The notes beneath the pieces were generated by a model that had not been told where the DNA came from, did no database searches, and saw only the letters and a program-made list of their open reading frames with translations. This document shows, piece by piece, positions 51,707 through 60,641 of a stretch of DNA of 64,000 nt. This stretch comes from Protaetiibacter sp. (GTDB taxonomy: Bacteria > Actinomycetota > Actinomycetes > Actinomycetales > Microbacteriaceae): the NCBI GenBank assembly GCA_030150265.1, contig JASLGG010000051.1:62001-126000 (forward strand), read 5' to 3'. The position numbers and the translations under genes are program-made. How positions within the stretch are numbered: the first letter of the stretch is position 1; each line of letters starts with the position of its first letter.

Positions 51707-53425
51707 TCAGGGCACCGGGGTCGGCGGGGTGGCGGTGTCGTCGGCATCCACCCCGAACAGGCCCTCGCCGTACTTCGTGAGCACCTCGTAGGCGTCGCCG
51801 TAGGTGTGCGGGTCGAGGTGCTCCGGGTTGCCGTACTTCGCCAGCAGCAGCCCGAGCAGACCGCGGGCAGGCGGGCTGAGCGGCTTGTCGCGGTGGGCGT
51901 TGCCCGGATGCGGCGCGTCCTCCTGCGGGTTCGGAGGCAGATACTGCGGGGTCGTCGTGGGCCAGGTCGCCGGCACGCGGGGCATGGTGAGGTTCACGGC
52001 GTTGAAGATCGGGGTGGCCTCCTCGTCGCGACGGCTGAGCGGCGGGAGGCCGTGCAGCCGGCTGAGCGTCGCGATGACGGAGCCGTGGTGCATCTCGTCG
52101 TGCACGATCGTGCCCGCGGCGGTCCAGGCCGACACGGCGATCGCGGGCACGCGGCATCCGAGGCGCTCGAAGTCGAAGCCCATCTCGCCCTCGCCGCTGT
52201 CGTCGGGCGGCAGCGCGCGCGGCGGGGGCACGTGGTCGTAGATGCCGCCGTGCTCGTCGAAGGTGATGAGCAGCATCGTGTTGAGGGCGTTCGAGCCGTG
52301 CGTGGACGAGCTGGCGCGGATCGCGGTGTAGATCTCGTGCACGAGCAGCTCGCCCGCGCGCACGTCGGAGACGGCGCTGTCGAACACGTCCATGCCGTCG
52401 ACGTCGCTCTCGCGCAGCTCCCCGAACGGTGGGTGGAAGTCGTTGTGGTTGTACGTCATCCGCGGCTCGATGAAGGAGTAGGCGGGGAGCTTCCCAGTCT
52501 CGACGTCGGTGTAGAACTGCGCCATCGTCGCGAAGTGGCCGGTGCGCCAGAACCGCTCGAGCGCGGGCGCGTGCAGCACGCCGGTGAGCGACACCAGCTG
52601 CAGGGGGTCGAAGTAGATGCGCCAGTCGACGCCCGCATCCTCGAGCCGGTTGAACACCGTGGGCGTCTCGGCCGCGTCGAGCCACTTGCGGTAGCCGCCG
52701 CCCGCCATGTTGGTGACGAAGCCGTGCGAGGTCGAGGCGTGGAAGAACGAGCGGTTGCAGAAGGTCTGGCTCGGCACGGCCGCGAACCAGTGGTCGTAGA
52801 CGGCGAACTCGCGCGCCAACGTCGAGAGCACCGGCAGCATCGCGGGCGTGAAGGCGCCCATCACCCGGCCGAGCTCCTCGGTGGTGGGTGCGCGCGAGGC
52901 GCCCTTCACCTCGGTCCAGTTGATCGCGTAGTCGGTGACGAAGCCGTCCATCGTGGGGTGGGTGTCGTCCTCGGGGGCGTTGTGCGGGGGGCGCACCACC
53001 CCGAACAGCTGGGTGTTGACGTGCGGGTACGGCTCGCCCGGGTCGGGGTTCGGCGAGTTCATGATCTCGTCGGTCGTGCCGGTGTACGGATGCGCCGGGA
53101 TGCGCGTGCCGTCGGGCGCCGTGTTGGCGTGGTCGCCGAAGGCGAGGCCCTCGAACGCCTGGCCCTCGGGCAGGTTCCGATCGTCGTAGAGGTAGCCGAG
53201 CAGGTTGTCGAAGGAGCGGTTCTCGCCCATCACGACGACGAGGTGGGCGAAGCCGGGCACCTGCTCGCGATCGGGCGGCGGGGCCGCATCCTTCGCGCCC
53301 CAGGCGTGACCGGCCACGAGGCCGCCCGCGCCGCCGACCACCACGCCCGCCGCAGCCGCCCCGCCGGCGCGCAGGAAGTCGCGCCGGCTGGTTCCCGTGC
53401 TCGGGGGAGGATCGCCCTCGTCCAT
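51707..53425 (-). CDS. Tat-exported phosphoesterase/phospholipase C family protein
   Basis: A 572-residue protein. The Tat signal has the twin-arginine SRRDFLR at 13-19 and a Gly/Ala-rich core to about residue 45. The acid-phosphatase/phospholipase-C fold follows, with VVMGENRSFDNLLGYL, the TFDEHGGIYDHVPPP metal motif, and HHGSVIATL. Relatives include mycobacterial PlcA-D and AcpA. It probably recovers phosphate from phospholipids or other esters outside the cell. There is no terminal DUF756 domain. Confidence 0.88.
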   Translation of the reverse strand: MDEGDPPPSTGTSRRDFLRAGGAAAAGVVVGGAGGLVAGHAWGAKDAAPPPDREQVPGFAHLVVVMGENRSFDNLLGYLYDDRNLPEGQAFEGLAFGDHANTAPDGTRIPAHPYTGTTDEIMNSPNPDPGEPYPHVNTQLFGVVRPPHNAPEDDTHPTMDGFVTDYAINWTEVKGASRAPTTEELGRVMGAFTPAMLPVLSTLAREFAVYDHWFAAVPSQTFCNRSFFHASTSHGFVTNMAGGGYRKWLDAAETPTVFNRLEDAGVDWRIYFDPLQLVSLTGVLHAPALERFWRTGHFATMAQFYTDVETGKLPAYSFIEPRMTYNHNDFHPPFGELRESDVDGMDVFDSAVSDVRAGELLVHEIYTAIRASSSTHGSNALNTMLLITFDEHGGIYDHVPPPRALPPDDSGEGEMGFDFERLGCRVPAIAVSAWTAAGTIVHDEMHHGSVIATLSRLHGLPPLSRRDEEATPIFNAVNLTMPRVPATWPTTTPQYLPPNPQEDAPHPGNAHRDKPLSPPARGLLGLLLAKYGNPEHLDPHTYGDAYEVLTKYGEGLFGVDADDTATPPTPVP

Positions 53426-53470
53426 GTGCCCATCTCAGCAGACGTTGCGCCCACCTGGCAGCATGGAGTC

Positions 53471-53860
53471 ATGCCGGAGATCCCCGACACCCTGCGCCCG
53501 CTGCTCGAGGCGCCGACGATCGCCCACCTCGCCACCGTCCGTCCGGACGGCACTCCCCAGTCGAACCCCATGTGGTTCCAGTTCGACGGGCAACACGTGC
53601 GGTTCACCCACACGACCCGCCGCGGCAAGTTCCGCAACCTCCAGGCGAACCCCGGCATGGCGTTCTCGATCGTCGATCCGGAGAACCCCTACCGCTACAT
53701 CGAGGTGCGCGGCGGGCTCGAGGAGGTCGTGCCGGACCCCACGGGCGCCTTCTACGTCGAGCTCGGCCGCCGCTACGGCGACCCCGACACCCCCACGCCG
53801 CCCGACGCGGCGGATCGCGTCATCCTCGTGATGCGCGTCGACAAGGTGCTGGGGCGCTGA
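53471..53860 (+). CDS. PPOX-class F420-dependent oxidoreductase
   Basis: A 129-residue split-barrel flavoprotein of the pyridoxamine-oxidase-like group. IAHLATVRPDGTPQSNPMWF and the later TTRRGKFRNLQANP are the typical F420/FMN-contact segments. Such enzymes reduce biliverdin, quinones or other unsaturated rings. A biliverdin-like role would suit the nearby heme oxygenase; that is inference. It is leaderless, with CAGCAT at 53459-53464 six bases before the ATG. Confidence 0.88.
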   Translation: MPEIPDTLRPLLEAPTIAHLATVRPDGTPQSNPMWFQFDGQHVRFTHTTRRGKFRNLQANPGMAFSIVDPENPYRYIEVRGGLEEVVPDPTGAFYVELGRRYGDPDTPTPPDAADRVILVMRVDKVLGR

Positions 53861-53861
53861 C

Positions 53862-54158
53862 ATGACCGTGTTCTCCCCCGAGGTCGTGGCGGCCGTGCTG
53901 CACCACATGAACGACGACCACGTCGACGACAACGTGCTCATCGTGCGCGCCTTCGCCGACCGCGACCCCGAGAGCGCCGTCATGGCCGACCTCGACCACC
54001 GCGGCGGCACCTGGCGTTACAGCATCGGCGGCGAGGAGTCCGAGCTGCACATCCCCTGGTCGCGCGAGCTGAGCGAGCGCCCGGAGATCCGGCGCGAGGT
54101 CGTCATGCTGTACCGCGCGGCGTGCGAGAAGCTCGGCATCGAGCCGCGCCAGCACTGA
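53862..54158 (+). CDS. DUF2470 domain protein
   Basis: A 98-residue protein. HHMNDDHVDDNVLIVRAF is the DUF2470 hallmark, found fused to HugZ/heme-utilisation or PPOX proteins in other bacteria. Here it is a separate gene, one base after the PPOX stop, so the two probably form a complex equivalent to the fused form. It suggests heme degradation or iron supply. Confidence 0.85.
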   Translation: MTVFSPEVVAAVLHHMNDDHVDDNVLIVRAFADRDPESAVMADLDHRGGTWRYSIGGEESELHIPWSRELSERPEIRREVVMLYRAACEKLGIEPRQH

Positions 54159-54168
54159 GCGGCGGCGG

Positions 54169-54564
54169 ATGCGCGCGAACCGGATCGCCTCGCTCGTCAC
54201 CGGTGCGGCCTTCGGCGCGCTGGGTGTCACGGGCCTGATCGTCGCGCTCGCCTCGCATGCCGGCCCGGCCGGAGTGCTCCTGCTCGACACCGCGAGCACG
54301 AGCGTGCCGCTCGCCCTCGTGCACCTCGCGATCGCCGTCGTGCTCCTGGTCGGGTTCCTCCGCCCCCGGATGACGCGGTCGGCGAACGTCGCGGTTGGCA
54401 CCGCGCTGTTGCTGCTCGGGATGCTCGGCCTCTTCTCGGTCGGCACGGAGGCGAACGTGCTCGCCCTCAACGGGGCCGACAACCTGCTGCATTTCGCAGC
54501 GTCCACCGCCCTGCTCGCGACGGGGCTGGGCGCACCTCCGCGATCCGAACGCACGACGGGATAG
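54169..54564 (+). CDS. DUF4383-like four-helix membrane protein
   Basis: A 131-residue protein with four helices (about 5-28, 45-65, 72-92, 98-118). The text NGADNLLHFAAST is typical of DUF4383, a small membrane family of unknown role. It follows the DUF2470 gene by ten bases and may be co-transcribed with it. Confidence 0.82.
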   Translation: MRANRIASLVTGAAFGALGVTGLIVALASHAGPAGVLLLDTASTSVPLALVHLAIAVVLLVGFLRPRMTRSANVAVGTALLLLGMLGLFSVGTEANVLALNGADNLLHFAASTALLATGLGAPPRSERTTG

Positions 54565-54584
54565 CGCGAACCTTCAGCCGGGCA

Positions 54585-54603
54585 TAAACTAAGGGAAACC
54601 TAA
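54585..54603. promoter_or_regulatory. Possible DtxR iron box before heme oxygenase
   Basis: This 19-mer matches the iron-box consensus at about 12 of 19 positions on the minus strand, with one good half-site (AACCTAA) and one poor one. Heme oxygenase genes are known DtxR/IdeR targets in Corynebacterium, so the site is plausible though weak. Confidence 0.5.
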
Positions 54604-54617
54604 CCAAAGGAGCCTTT

Positions 54618-55265
54618 GTGTCCGTCGTGCCGTTCTCCCAGGCCCTCCGCGAGCGCACCTGGTCGGGCCACTCGGACAGCGAGGGCGCCGGCTTCATGAC
54701 CGACCTCATGCGCGGCGAGGGCACGCGCGAGGACTACATCGCACTCGTCGTGCAGCACTACTTCATCTACGAGGCGCTCGAGAGCGCCGAGGCGACGTTC
54801 GCCGACGACCCGGTGGTCGCGCAGTTCGCCACCTCGCGGCTCACCCGGATGCCGGCGCTGGAGGCCGACCTCGAGTACCTGCTCGGCCCCGAGTGGCGCG
54901 AGCGGATCACGCCGCTGCCCACCACCGTCGCCTACGTTGACCGCATCCGTCGCGTCGCCGCCGAGCGCTGGTCGGGCGGCTTCGTGGCCCACCACTACAC
55001 CCGCTACCTCGGCGACCTCTCAGGCGGGCAGTTCATCCGCAAGGTCATGCAGCGCCGCTTCGGCTTCGAGACCAACGGCGTGGGCTTCTACCTCTTCGAC
55101 GAGATCGCCGATCCCGCCGAGTTCAAGGAGACCTACCGCGAGGAGCTCGACCGGGTCGACTGGGATGCCGCCGAGCGCGAGCGCGTGATCGACGAGGTGC
55201 TGCTCGCCTACCGCTACAACACCGAGCTCTTCGACGACCTCGCGAAGGCCAAGGCCGCCGCGTAG
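54618..55265 (+). CDS. Heme oxygenase (biliverdin-producing)
   Basis: A 215-residue HmuO-type enzyme that opens heme to biliverdin, CO and iron. Proximal His18 lies in TWSGHSDSEG. The distal helix has GDLSGGQ (132-138). AAGGAG precedes the GTG start, and the site lies in a dyad (CAAAGG-AG-CCTTTG, 54605-54618) that could mask it. It links to the heme lipoprotein at 4277 and the PPOX/DUF2470 pair just upstream. Confidence 0.93.
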   Translation: MSVVPFSQALRERTWSGHSDSEGAGFMTDLMRGEGTREDYIALVVQHYFIYEALESAEATFADDPVVAQFATSRLTRMPALEADLEYLLGPEWRERITPLPTTVAYVDRIRRVAAERWSGGFVAHHYTRYLGDLSGGQFIRKVMQRRFGFETNGVGFYLFDEIADPAEFKETYREELDRVDWDAAERERVIDEVLLAYRYNTELFDDLAKAKAAA

Positions 55266-55280
55266 CGAACGGCGCCGTCC

Positions 55281-56573
55281 CTAGGCCTTGATGCCCGGGA
55301 TCGGCTTCGCGCCCGACATGAAGCGTCGCACGTTCTCGTCGACGATGATGTCGCTCGGGCGCAGCGCCCGGCTGAGGTAGAGGCCGTCGAGCGCCGTGAG
55401 GCGGCTGAGCGCGACATAGGTCTGGCCGGGGGCGAAGCTGCGCTGCCCGAGGTCGACGATGGCGCGGTCGTAGCTCTTGCCCTGCGACTTGTGGATGGTG
55501 ACCGCCCAGGCGAGCCGCAGCGGGAACTGGGTGAACTCGGCCACCACGTCCTTCGTGAGCTGCTTGGTGACCGGTGAGTAGCTGTACTTGTAGCGCTCCC
55601 AGGTGGCGGGCGCGACCTCGTGCCGCTCACCGTCGACCTCGACGGTGACGTTGTCCGAGATGCGCACGACCTCGCCGATCGTGCCGTTCACCCAGCGGCC
55701 CTCACCGCCCGCGTCGTTGCGCAGGAACATCACCTGCGCCCCGACCTTCAGCTCGAGCTTCTCGTCGGCCGGGTAGGCGCGACCGCCGAAGTCGCCGTTC
55801 ACATCCGCGACCGCGCTCATGGCCCGGCCGGGCAGCCGCCCGAGCGCCGCCTGGTTGATGCGCGTGACGGTCGCGTTGGTGGTCGCGAGGGTGATCGTGC
55901 CGTCGTCGGGCGCCGGCCGGGCGCCCACCGAGTTGAGGCGCCCCGCCATCTCGGCGGTCACCATCCCGTGCCGCACCGCGTTGAGCAGCTGCTTGAACTC
56001 GAGCTCGTGCTGGCGGTGGATCGTGCCGAGCTCGTAGATCACGAGGTCGGTCTCGTCCCACACGCGGGCGTCGAAGAACCAGATGGAGCGGTAGCGGTCG
56101 GCGAAGTAGGCGCGCTCGTCGGCATCGCCGGGCACCGGGGCGAGCTGGAACGGATCGCCGAACAGCACGAGCTGCACGCCGCCGAACGGCTCGTGCGGCC
56201 GCTGCCGCGCCTGGCGGAGACTGCGATCCATCGCGTCGAGCAGGTCGGCGTTGACCATCGACACCTCGTCGACCACGAGGGTCTCGATCGCGTTGAGGAG
56301 CTTCTTGAGCTCGGCCGACTGCTCGATCTCGTGATCCGCGACGACGCCGATCGGCAGCCGGAAGAGCGAGTGGATGGTCTGCCCGCCCACGTTGAGCGCC
56401 GCGACCCCGGTGGGGGCGCAGATCACGAGCTGCTTCGAGGTGTTCCACGCGAGGTACTCGAGCAGGGTCGACTTGCCGGTGCCCGCGCGACCGGTGACGA
56501 AGATGTGCTCGCGCGTCGTCTCGATCGCCTCGAAGACCGCGCGCTGCTCGGGGGCGAGATCGGAGCGCGGCAT
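55281..56573 (-). CDS. PIF1-like ATP-dependent DNA helicase
   Basis: A 430-residue superfamily 1B helicase. Walker A is GRAGTGKST (28-36), motif Ia CAPTGVAALNVGG, Walker B VVDEVSM, motif III FGDPFQLAPV, and the C-terminal motif VTIHKSQGKSYD with TYVALSR. It works 5' to 3' in relatives and may resolve G-rich structures. It is leaderless, with TAGCCT (minus strand, 56585-56580) six bases before the ATG. It is tail-to-tail with heme oxygenase. Confidence 0.9.
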   Translation of the reverse strand: MPRSDLAPEQRAVFEAIETTREHIFVTGRAGTGKSTLLEYLAWNTSKQLVICAPTGVAALNVGGQTIHSLFRLPIGVVADHEIEQSAELKKLLNAIETLVVDEVSMVNADLLDAMDRSLRQARQRPHEPFGGVQLVLFGDPFQLAPVPGDADERAYFADRYRSIWFFDARVWDETDLVIYELGTIHRQHELEFKQLLNAVRHGMVTAEMAGRLNSVGARPAPDDGTITLATTNATVTRINQAALGRLPGRAMSAVADVNGDFGGRAYPADEKLELKVGAQVMFLRNDAGGEGRWVNGTIGEVVRISDNVTVEVDGERHEVAPATWERYKYSYSPVTKQLTKDVVAEFTQFPLRLAWAVTIHKSQGKSYDRAIVDLGQRSFAPGQTYVALSRLTALDGLYLSRALRPSDIIVDENVRRFMSGAKPIPGIKA

Positions 56574-56632
56574 CCCAGAAGGCTAACCGAGCCGCGCGGG
56601 TGCGATCGGCGGGGCGCGGCAGAATGTGCATC

Positions 56633-57577
56633 ATGCGTGTCGTGGTGGCCTGGGTAGGAGCGGTCGTGTTCCTCGCGGGCATCGTGCTCGCGGGTGTCGC
56701 GATCGCGAACGCGACCGTGTTCTCGGCATCTGCGTTCGTGCGCGACTACCTCGGCGCCCTCGCCGCCGGCCGCGTCGACGAGGTGCTCGCGCTGCCCGGC
56801 GTCGACGCCGAGGGCCTCGACGAGCGGATGCTCGACCCCCGTGCCGTGCAGCGCTTCGACTGGACGGTGGGCGCCGACGAGGAGCGCGCCGGCGTGCACC
56901 ACGTCACCGTGGAGTTCGACGCCTCCGGCACGAGCGGCCGCGCCGTGCTCGCCGTGGAGCGCATCGGCACCCGCTTCGGCCTCTTCCCCGCCTGGGGCTT
57001 CGCAGCCTCGCCCGTCACCCCGCTCACCGTGACGACGAGCGGCGACGCGCGCTTCACGGCGGGCGGCCTGCCCGTCGAGCTCGCCGGCGGCACGCCGACC
57101 GCCTTCGCCGTGCTCACGCCGGGCGTCTATCGTCTCTCGCACGACTCCGCGTTCCTGACGGCCGAGCCCGTCGTGGTCGCCGCGACGGGACGACCGGCGT
57201 CCGCGACGCTCGCGATCGAACCGGATGCCGCGTTCCGCGCCGCCGCCCAGCGCGCGCTCGAGACCGCGCTCGAGGCGTGCACGACCCAGCAGGTGCTCTT
57301 CCCCACCGGATGCCCGTTCGGCTACGCGATCGACAACCGAGTCGCGTCGGTGCCGCACTGGACGATCGCGCAGATGCCGGATGCCGTGCTCGAGCCCGCC
57401 GACCGCCTCGGCCTGTGGCAGGTGCGAGCGGCGCCCGGCCTCGCCCATCTCAGCGTCGAGGTGCAGTCGCTCTTCGACGGCTCGGTCTCGACCCTCGAGA
57501 AGGACGTGCCGTTCGAGGCCGACTATCTCGTGGGCTTCGACGGCGACGCGGTCGCCCTCGCACCGCTCGCCCGCTGA
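56633..57577 (+). CDS. Membrane-anchored extracytoplasmic protein of unknown function
   Basis: About 314 residues. One N-terminal helix (4-26) anchors a long outer domain of beta segments. The first part (FVRDYLGALAAGRVDEVLAL) resembles a small DUF4878/NTF2-like domain. Two Cys (CTTQQ and TGCPFG) may form a disulfide. No catalytic motif is visible. CAGAAT seven bases before ATG 56633 supports this start. Its last 55 bases overlap the convergent CopD-CtaG gene. Confidence 0.75.
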   Translation: MRVVVAWVGAVVFLAGIVLAGVAIANATVFSASAFVRDYLGALAAGRVDEVLALPGVDAEGLDERMLDPRAVQRFDWTVGADEERAGVHHVTVEFDASGTSGRAVLAVERIGTRFGLFPAWGFAASPVTPLTVTTSGDARFTAGGLPVELAGGTPTAFAVLTPGVYRLSHDSAFLTAEPVVVAATGRPASATLAIEPDAAFRAAAQRALETALEACTTQQVLFPTGCPFGYAIDNRVASVPHWTIAQMPDAVLEPADRLGLWQVRAAPGLAHLSVEVQSLFDGSVSTLEKDVPFEADYLVGFDGDAVALAPLAR

Positions 57578-59559
57578 GCCTCGGCATCCCCCGAGTCGCG
57601 CACCGCCTGCCTGGCGAGCATCGCGTTGTAGGCGGCGAGCTCCGCGTCGCCGTCGCGCTCGGCCGCACGATCGCGACGCCGCGCCTCCCGGTCGTCGCTG
57701 CGACCCCACTGGATCGCCACCACGATCGCGAGGATCACGGTGGGGATCTCGCCGATCGACCACGCGATCCCGCCGCCCCACTGCTGGTCCTCGAGAGGGG
57801 TCAGCCCCCAGGTGCGGCCCATCGCGCCGTACCAGTCGGCGAGCAGGAGGCCCGTGTTCGACATGATCGCGAGCCCGAAGAAGGCGTGGAAGGCCATCGT
57901 CGCGAGCAGCAGCACGAGCCGCAGGGCGTACGGCGGTCGCTTGCGCACCGGGTCGGAGCCCACCAGCACGAGCACGAAGAGGTAGCCGGTCAGCAGGAAG
58001 TGCAGCACCATCCACAGATGCCCGACGTGATCGGTCACCGCCCAGCGCAGGATCGGGGTGTAGTAGAAGACCCAGAGGGATGCCGCGAACAGCACCGCCG
58101 CCACGAAGGGGTTGGTCAGCACCGCCGCCACCGGCGACTGCACCGCCCACAGGATCCACTCGCGCCCGCCGCGGCTGCCGTCGTCGCGGCGCCGGATCGC
58201 GCGGGCCGCGAGGGTGACGGGGGCGGCCAGCACGAGCAGGATCGGGATGGCCATCGTCAGCACCATGTGGCCGAGCATGTGCGCCGAGAAGAGGAACTGT
58301 TCGTAGACGCCGGGGGCGCCGCTCGTGACCCAGACGAGCGTGGCGAGGCCGAGCAGCCACATGACGGTGCGGTACCACGGCCACCGGTCGCCGCGGCGGC
58401 GCAGCCGCCAGACGCCCGCCAGGTAGAAGAACGCGGCGAACGCGGCGACGAGCGCCCAGACGATCTCGAGCCGCCACTCGGTGAGGTAGCCGAGCGGCGT
58501 CAGCTCCGGAGGAAGCGGGCGTCCGGTGAGGTACTCGGCCGGCGTCGGATCGCTCAGCTGCGTCGTCGGCACCTCCTCGACGGGCGGCGCGGTGCGCGCG
58601 AGGCCCGCGGCGAGACCCGTCGCGATGCCCATGAAGGCCAGCTCGCCGAGCACGAGCATCCGGAACCACCAGCGCGAGGCGCCGTCGCGGATGTGCGCGA
58701 TGGCCCAGCGGCGCTGGAGCGCACCGAACCCGCCGAGCGCGAGGAGCGCGAGCACCTTGCCGATCACCAGGAGGCCGTACGGGGTCGCGAGCGCCGAGAG
58801 CTCGCCGACGCGGATCGCGGCCGAGGCGTACCCCGACAGCGCGACCACCACGAAGCACAGGAGCGCGACGCTGGAGTACCGCGCGAGCACGACGCCCAGC
58901 CGGTCGGCGCCGAGGGAGCGTCGCACCACCACGATCGTCAGAAGGCCGCCGACCCACGCGGCGGCGAACACGATGTGCAGCCAGATCGAGCTGACGGCGA
59001 GGTCGTGGTCGGCTGTCGAGCCCGCGTGACCCTGCTGCGCCACGAGCAGCAGGGCGAGCGCGGAGCCCCCGGCCACCACCGCGAGCGCGGTCACGTTGCG
59101 CACGGCGAAGCACACGGCCGTCGCGGCGGCGGCCACGAGCGTCACGGTGAGCCAGGCGCGCCCGACCGGCACCTGGGTGAGGAAGGAGCCGAGCTGCTGC
59201 CCGTAGGCGTCGTCGAGGGTCGGCGCCGTCACATGCAGGCTCTGGAACAGCAGGAACGCCGTTGCCCCGGATGCGACGGTCCACACGGCGGCGCCGCCCG
59301 CAGCCACGTCGGCGGCCAGCTCGTAGGCGCGCTCTCCGGGCGTGAGCGCGAAGCAGGCGAGCAGAAGCCCGCCGACGGTGGCGGCGGCCCCGAGCTGCAC
59401 GAGCAGGCTCGCGATCGGGATGCCGTAGCGCACGACCGCTCCCGGATCGATGAGCGGCAGCGGCGCCGCCCCGCCGCCGACGGCGAGCGCGACGAGCACC
59501 GCCACGAGGGCGGCGAGCAGGAGGAGGGCGGGTCCGGTGACCCACGCGAGGCGCCGCAC
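57523..59559 (-). CDS. CopD-CtaG fusion membrane protein
   Basis: A 678-residue protein. Residues 1-330 have eight or nine helices of the CopD copper-resistance type. Residues 365-625 are the caa3-type CtaG family (GVYEQFLFSAHMLGHMVLTM and HLWMVLHFLLTGYLF with conserved His). It should move or insert copper for cytochrome oxidase assembly. A charged cytosolic tail follows. The GTG start is leaderless: TAAGCT (minus strand, 59571-59566) is six bases upstream. The 3' end overlaps the convergent gene by 55 bases. Confidence 0.87.
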   Translation of the reverse strand: MRRLAWVTGPALLLLAALVAVLVALAVGGGAAPLPLIDPGAVVRYGIPIASLLVQLGAAATVGGLLLACFALTPGERAYELAADVAAGGAAVWTVASGATAFLLFQSLHVTAPTLDDAYGQQLGSFLTQVPVGRAWLTVTLVAAAATAVCFAVRNVTALAVVAGGSALALLLVAQQGHAGSTADHDLAVSSIWLHIVFAAAWVGGLLTIVVVRRSLGADRLGVVLARYSSVALLCFVVVALSGYASAAIRVGELSALATPYGLLVIGKVLALLALGGFGALQRRWAIAHIRDGASRWWFRMLVLGELAFMGIATGLAAGLARTAPPVEEVPTTQLSDPTPAEYLTGRPLPPELTPLGYLTEWRLEIVWALVAAFAAFFYLAGVWRLRRRGDRWPWYRTVMWLLGLATLVWVTSGAPGVYEQFLFSAHMLGHMVLTMAIPILLVLAAPVTLAARAIRRRDDGSRGGREWILWAVQSPVAAVLTNPFVAAVLFAASLWVFYYTPILRWAVTDHVGHLWMVLHFLLTGYLFVLVLVGSDPVRKRPPYALRLVLLLATMAFHAFFGLAIMSNTGLLLADWYGAMGRTWGLTPLEDQQWGGGIAWSIGEIPTVILAIVVAIQWGRSDDREARRRDRAAERDGDAELAAYNAMLARQAVRDSGDAEAQRASGARATASPSKPTR

Positions 59560-59578
59560 GCATCCAGCTTAAACGGCA

Positions 59579-59611
59579 CCGGGCGCCGACCCCTGAGAGG
59601 TCGGCGCCCGG
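59579..59611 (-). terminator. Terminator hairpin of the HU gene
   Basis: CCGGGCGCCGACC and its exact complement enclose seven bases (CCTGAGA). It starts 16 bases after the HU stop on the minus strand and lies just before the CopD-CtaG -10. Confidence 0.8.
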
Positions 59612-59627
59612 TGGATGCTGCGGTGCG

Positions 59628-59912
59628 TTACTTGACGGCAGCCTTGAGCTTCGAGCCCGCCGAGACCTTCACGCTGTTGGAAGCGGCGATCTGGATGGTC
59701 TCGCCGGTCGCGGGGTTGCGGCCCGCGCGCGCGGCACGGTGAGTCTTCTCGAAGGAGAGCCAGCCGGGGATGCTGACCTTCTTGCCGCCGCCGACCTGCT
59801 TGGCCACGACGGAGAAGAACGCGTCGACGACCTTGCCGACGGCCGCCTGGCTCTCGCCGGTCTCGGCGGCGATCGCCGCGACGAGGTCGCTCTTGTTGAG
59901 GGTGTCAGCCAT
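59628..59912 (-). CDS. HU-family nucleoid protein
   Basis: A 94-residue DNA-bending protein. The hallmark GRNPATGETIQI for the beta arm and the N-terminal MADTLNKSDLVAAIA helix are complete. It lacks the Lys/Ala-rich tail of mycobacterial HupB, so it is the short form. ATG 59912 is fixed by GAGGAGG. Nothing coded is seen in the 248 bases upstream apart from the rpsN terminator. Confidence 0.94.
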   Translation of the reverse strand: MADTLNKSDLVAAIAAETGESQAAVGKVVDAFFSVVAKQVGGGKKVSIPGWLSFEKTHRAARAGRNPATGETIQIAASNSVKVSAGSKLKAAVK

Positions 59913-60107
59913 GGGTGTCCTCCTCGGACGGTTTTCTTGTCTGGATGCGGATTCCCGGATCGGGTTCCGCGGGGTCGGCCCCGAGGCTGTCGACCCCTGA
60001 ACCGTGCTCGAAGTTACCAGTGTTCCCCGACATTCCCAGGCTTTTCGGGCCTTGTCGCGCAGGTCGACCTCAGGCGGTGGTTGAGGGTTTTGCGAGCCGG
60101 GGGACGG

Positions 60108-60144
60108 CGAAGGGGGCGCCGGCACGAAGCCGACGCCCCCTTCG
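60108..60144 (-). terminator. Terminator of the rpmB-rpmG-rpsN operon
   Basis: CGAAGGGGGCG (60108-60118) pairs with CGCCCCCTTCG (60134-60144), with further pairing inside (CCGGC/GCCG). It begins 16 bases after the rpsN stop on the minus strand. Confidence 0.8.
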
Positions 60145-60160
60145 GACGTGTCGTGGCGGG

Positions 60161-60466
60161 TTACCAGCTCGACTTGGTCACACCCGGCAGCTCGCCGCGG
60201 TGGGCCATGTCGCGGAAGCGCACACGGGAGATGCCGTACTGCGACAGCACACCACGCGGGCGGCCGTCGATGGCGTCGCGGTTGCGCAGGCGCACCGGCG
60301 AGGCGTCGCGCGGCAGCTTCTGCAGGCCCACGCGCGCGGCCTCGCGCTGCTCGTCCGTCGAGTTGGGGTCGACGAGCGCCTTCTTCAGCTCGAGGCGCTT
60401 CGCGGCGTAACGCTCGACGATCACCTTCCGCTGCTCGTTCTTGGCGATCTTGCTCTTCTTGGCCAT
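60161..60466 (-). CDS. rpsN: Ribosomal protein S14, zinc-independent type
   Basis: A 101-residue S14. It has the normal C-terminal RFRDMAHRGELPGVTKSSW but no cysteine, so it is the C-minus paralog. The zinc-binding form is about 61 residues with CxxC pairs. C-minus S14 usually replaces the zinc form under zinc limitation. Last gene of the leftward rpmB-rpmG-rpsN operon. Confidence 0.94.
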   Translation of the reverse strand: MAKKSKIAKNEQRKVIVERYAAKRLELKKALVDPNSTDEQREAARVGLQKLPRDASPVRLRNRDAIDGRPRGVLSQYGISRVRFRDMAHRGELPGVTKSSW

Positions 60467-60469
60467 GTC

Positions 60470-60640
60470 TTAGCGCTCCTCGCGGAACTCGACGTGCTTG
60501 CGCACGATGGGGTCGTACTTCTTGAGCACGATGCGGTCGGGGTCGTTGCGACGGTTCTTGCGGGTCACGTAGGTGTACCCGGTGCCCGCCGTCGAGCGGA
60601 GCTTGATGATCGGACGGACGTCCTGAGCCTTCTTGGCCAT
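60470..60640 (-). CDS. rpmG: Ribosomal protein L33, zinc-independent type
   Basis: A 56-residue L33 that begins MAKKAQDVRPIIKL and contains TYVTRKNRRNDPDR. No cysteine is present, so it is the C-minus form. It lies one base after rpmB and three bases before the rpsN start. Confidence 0.93.
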   Translation of the reverse strand: MAKKAQDVRPIIKLRSTAGTGYTYVTRKNRRNDPDRIVLKKYDPIVRKHVEFREER

Positions 60641-60641
60641 C

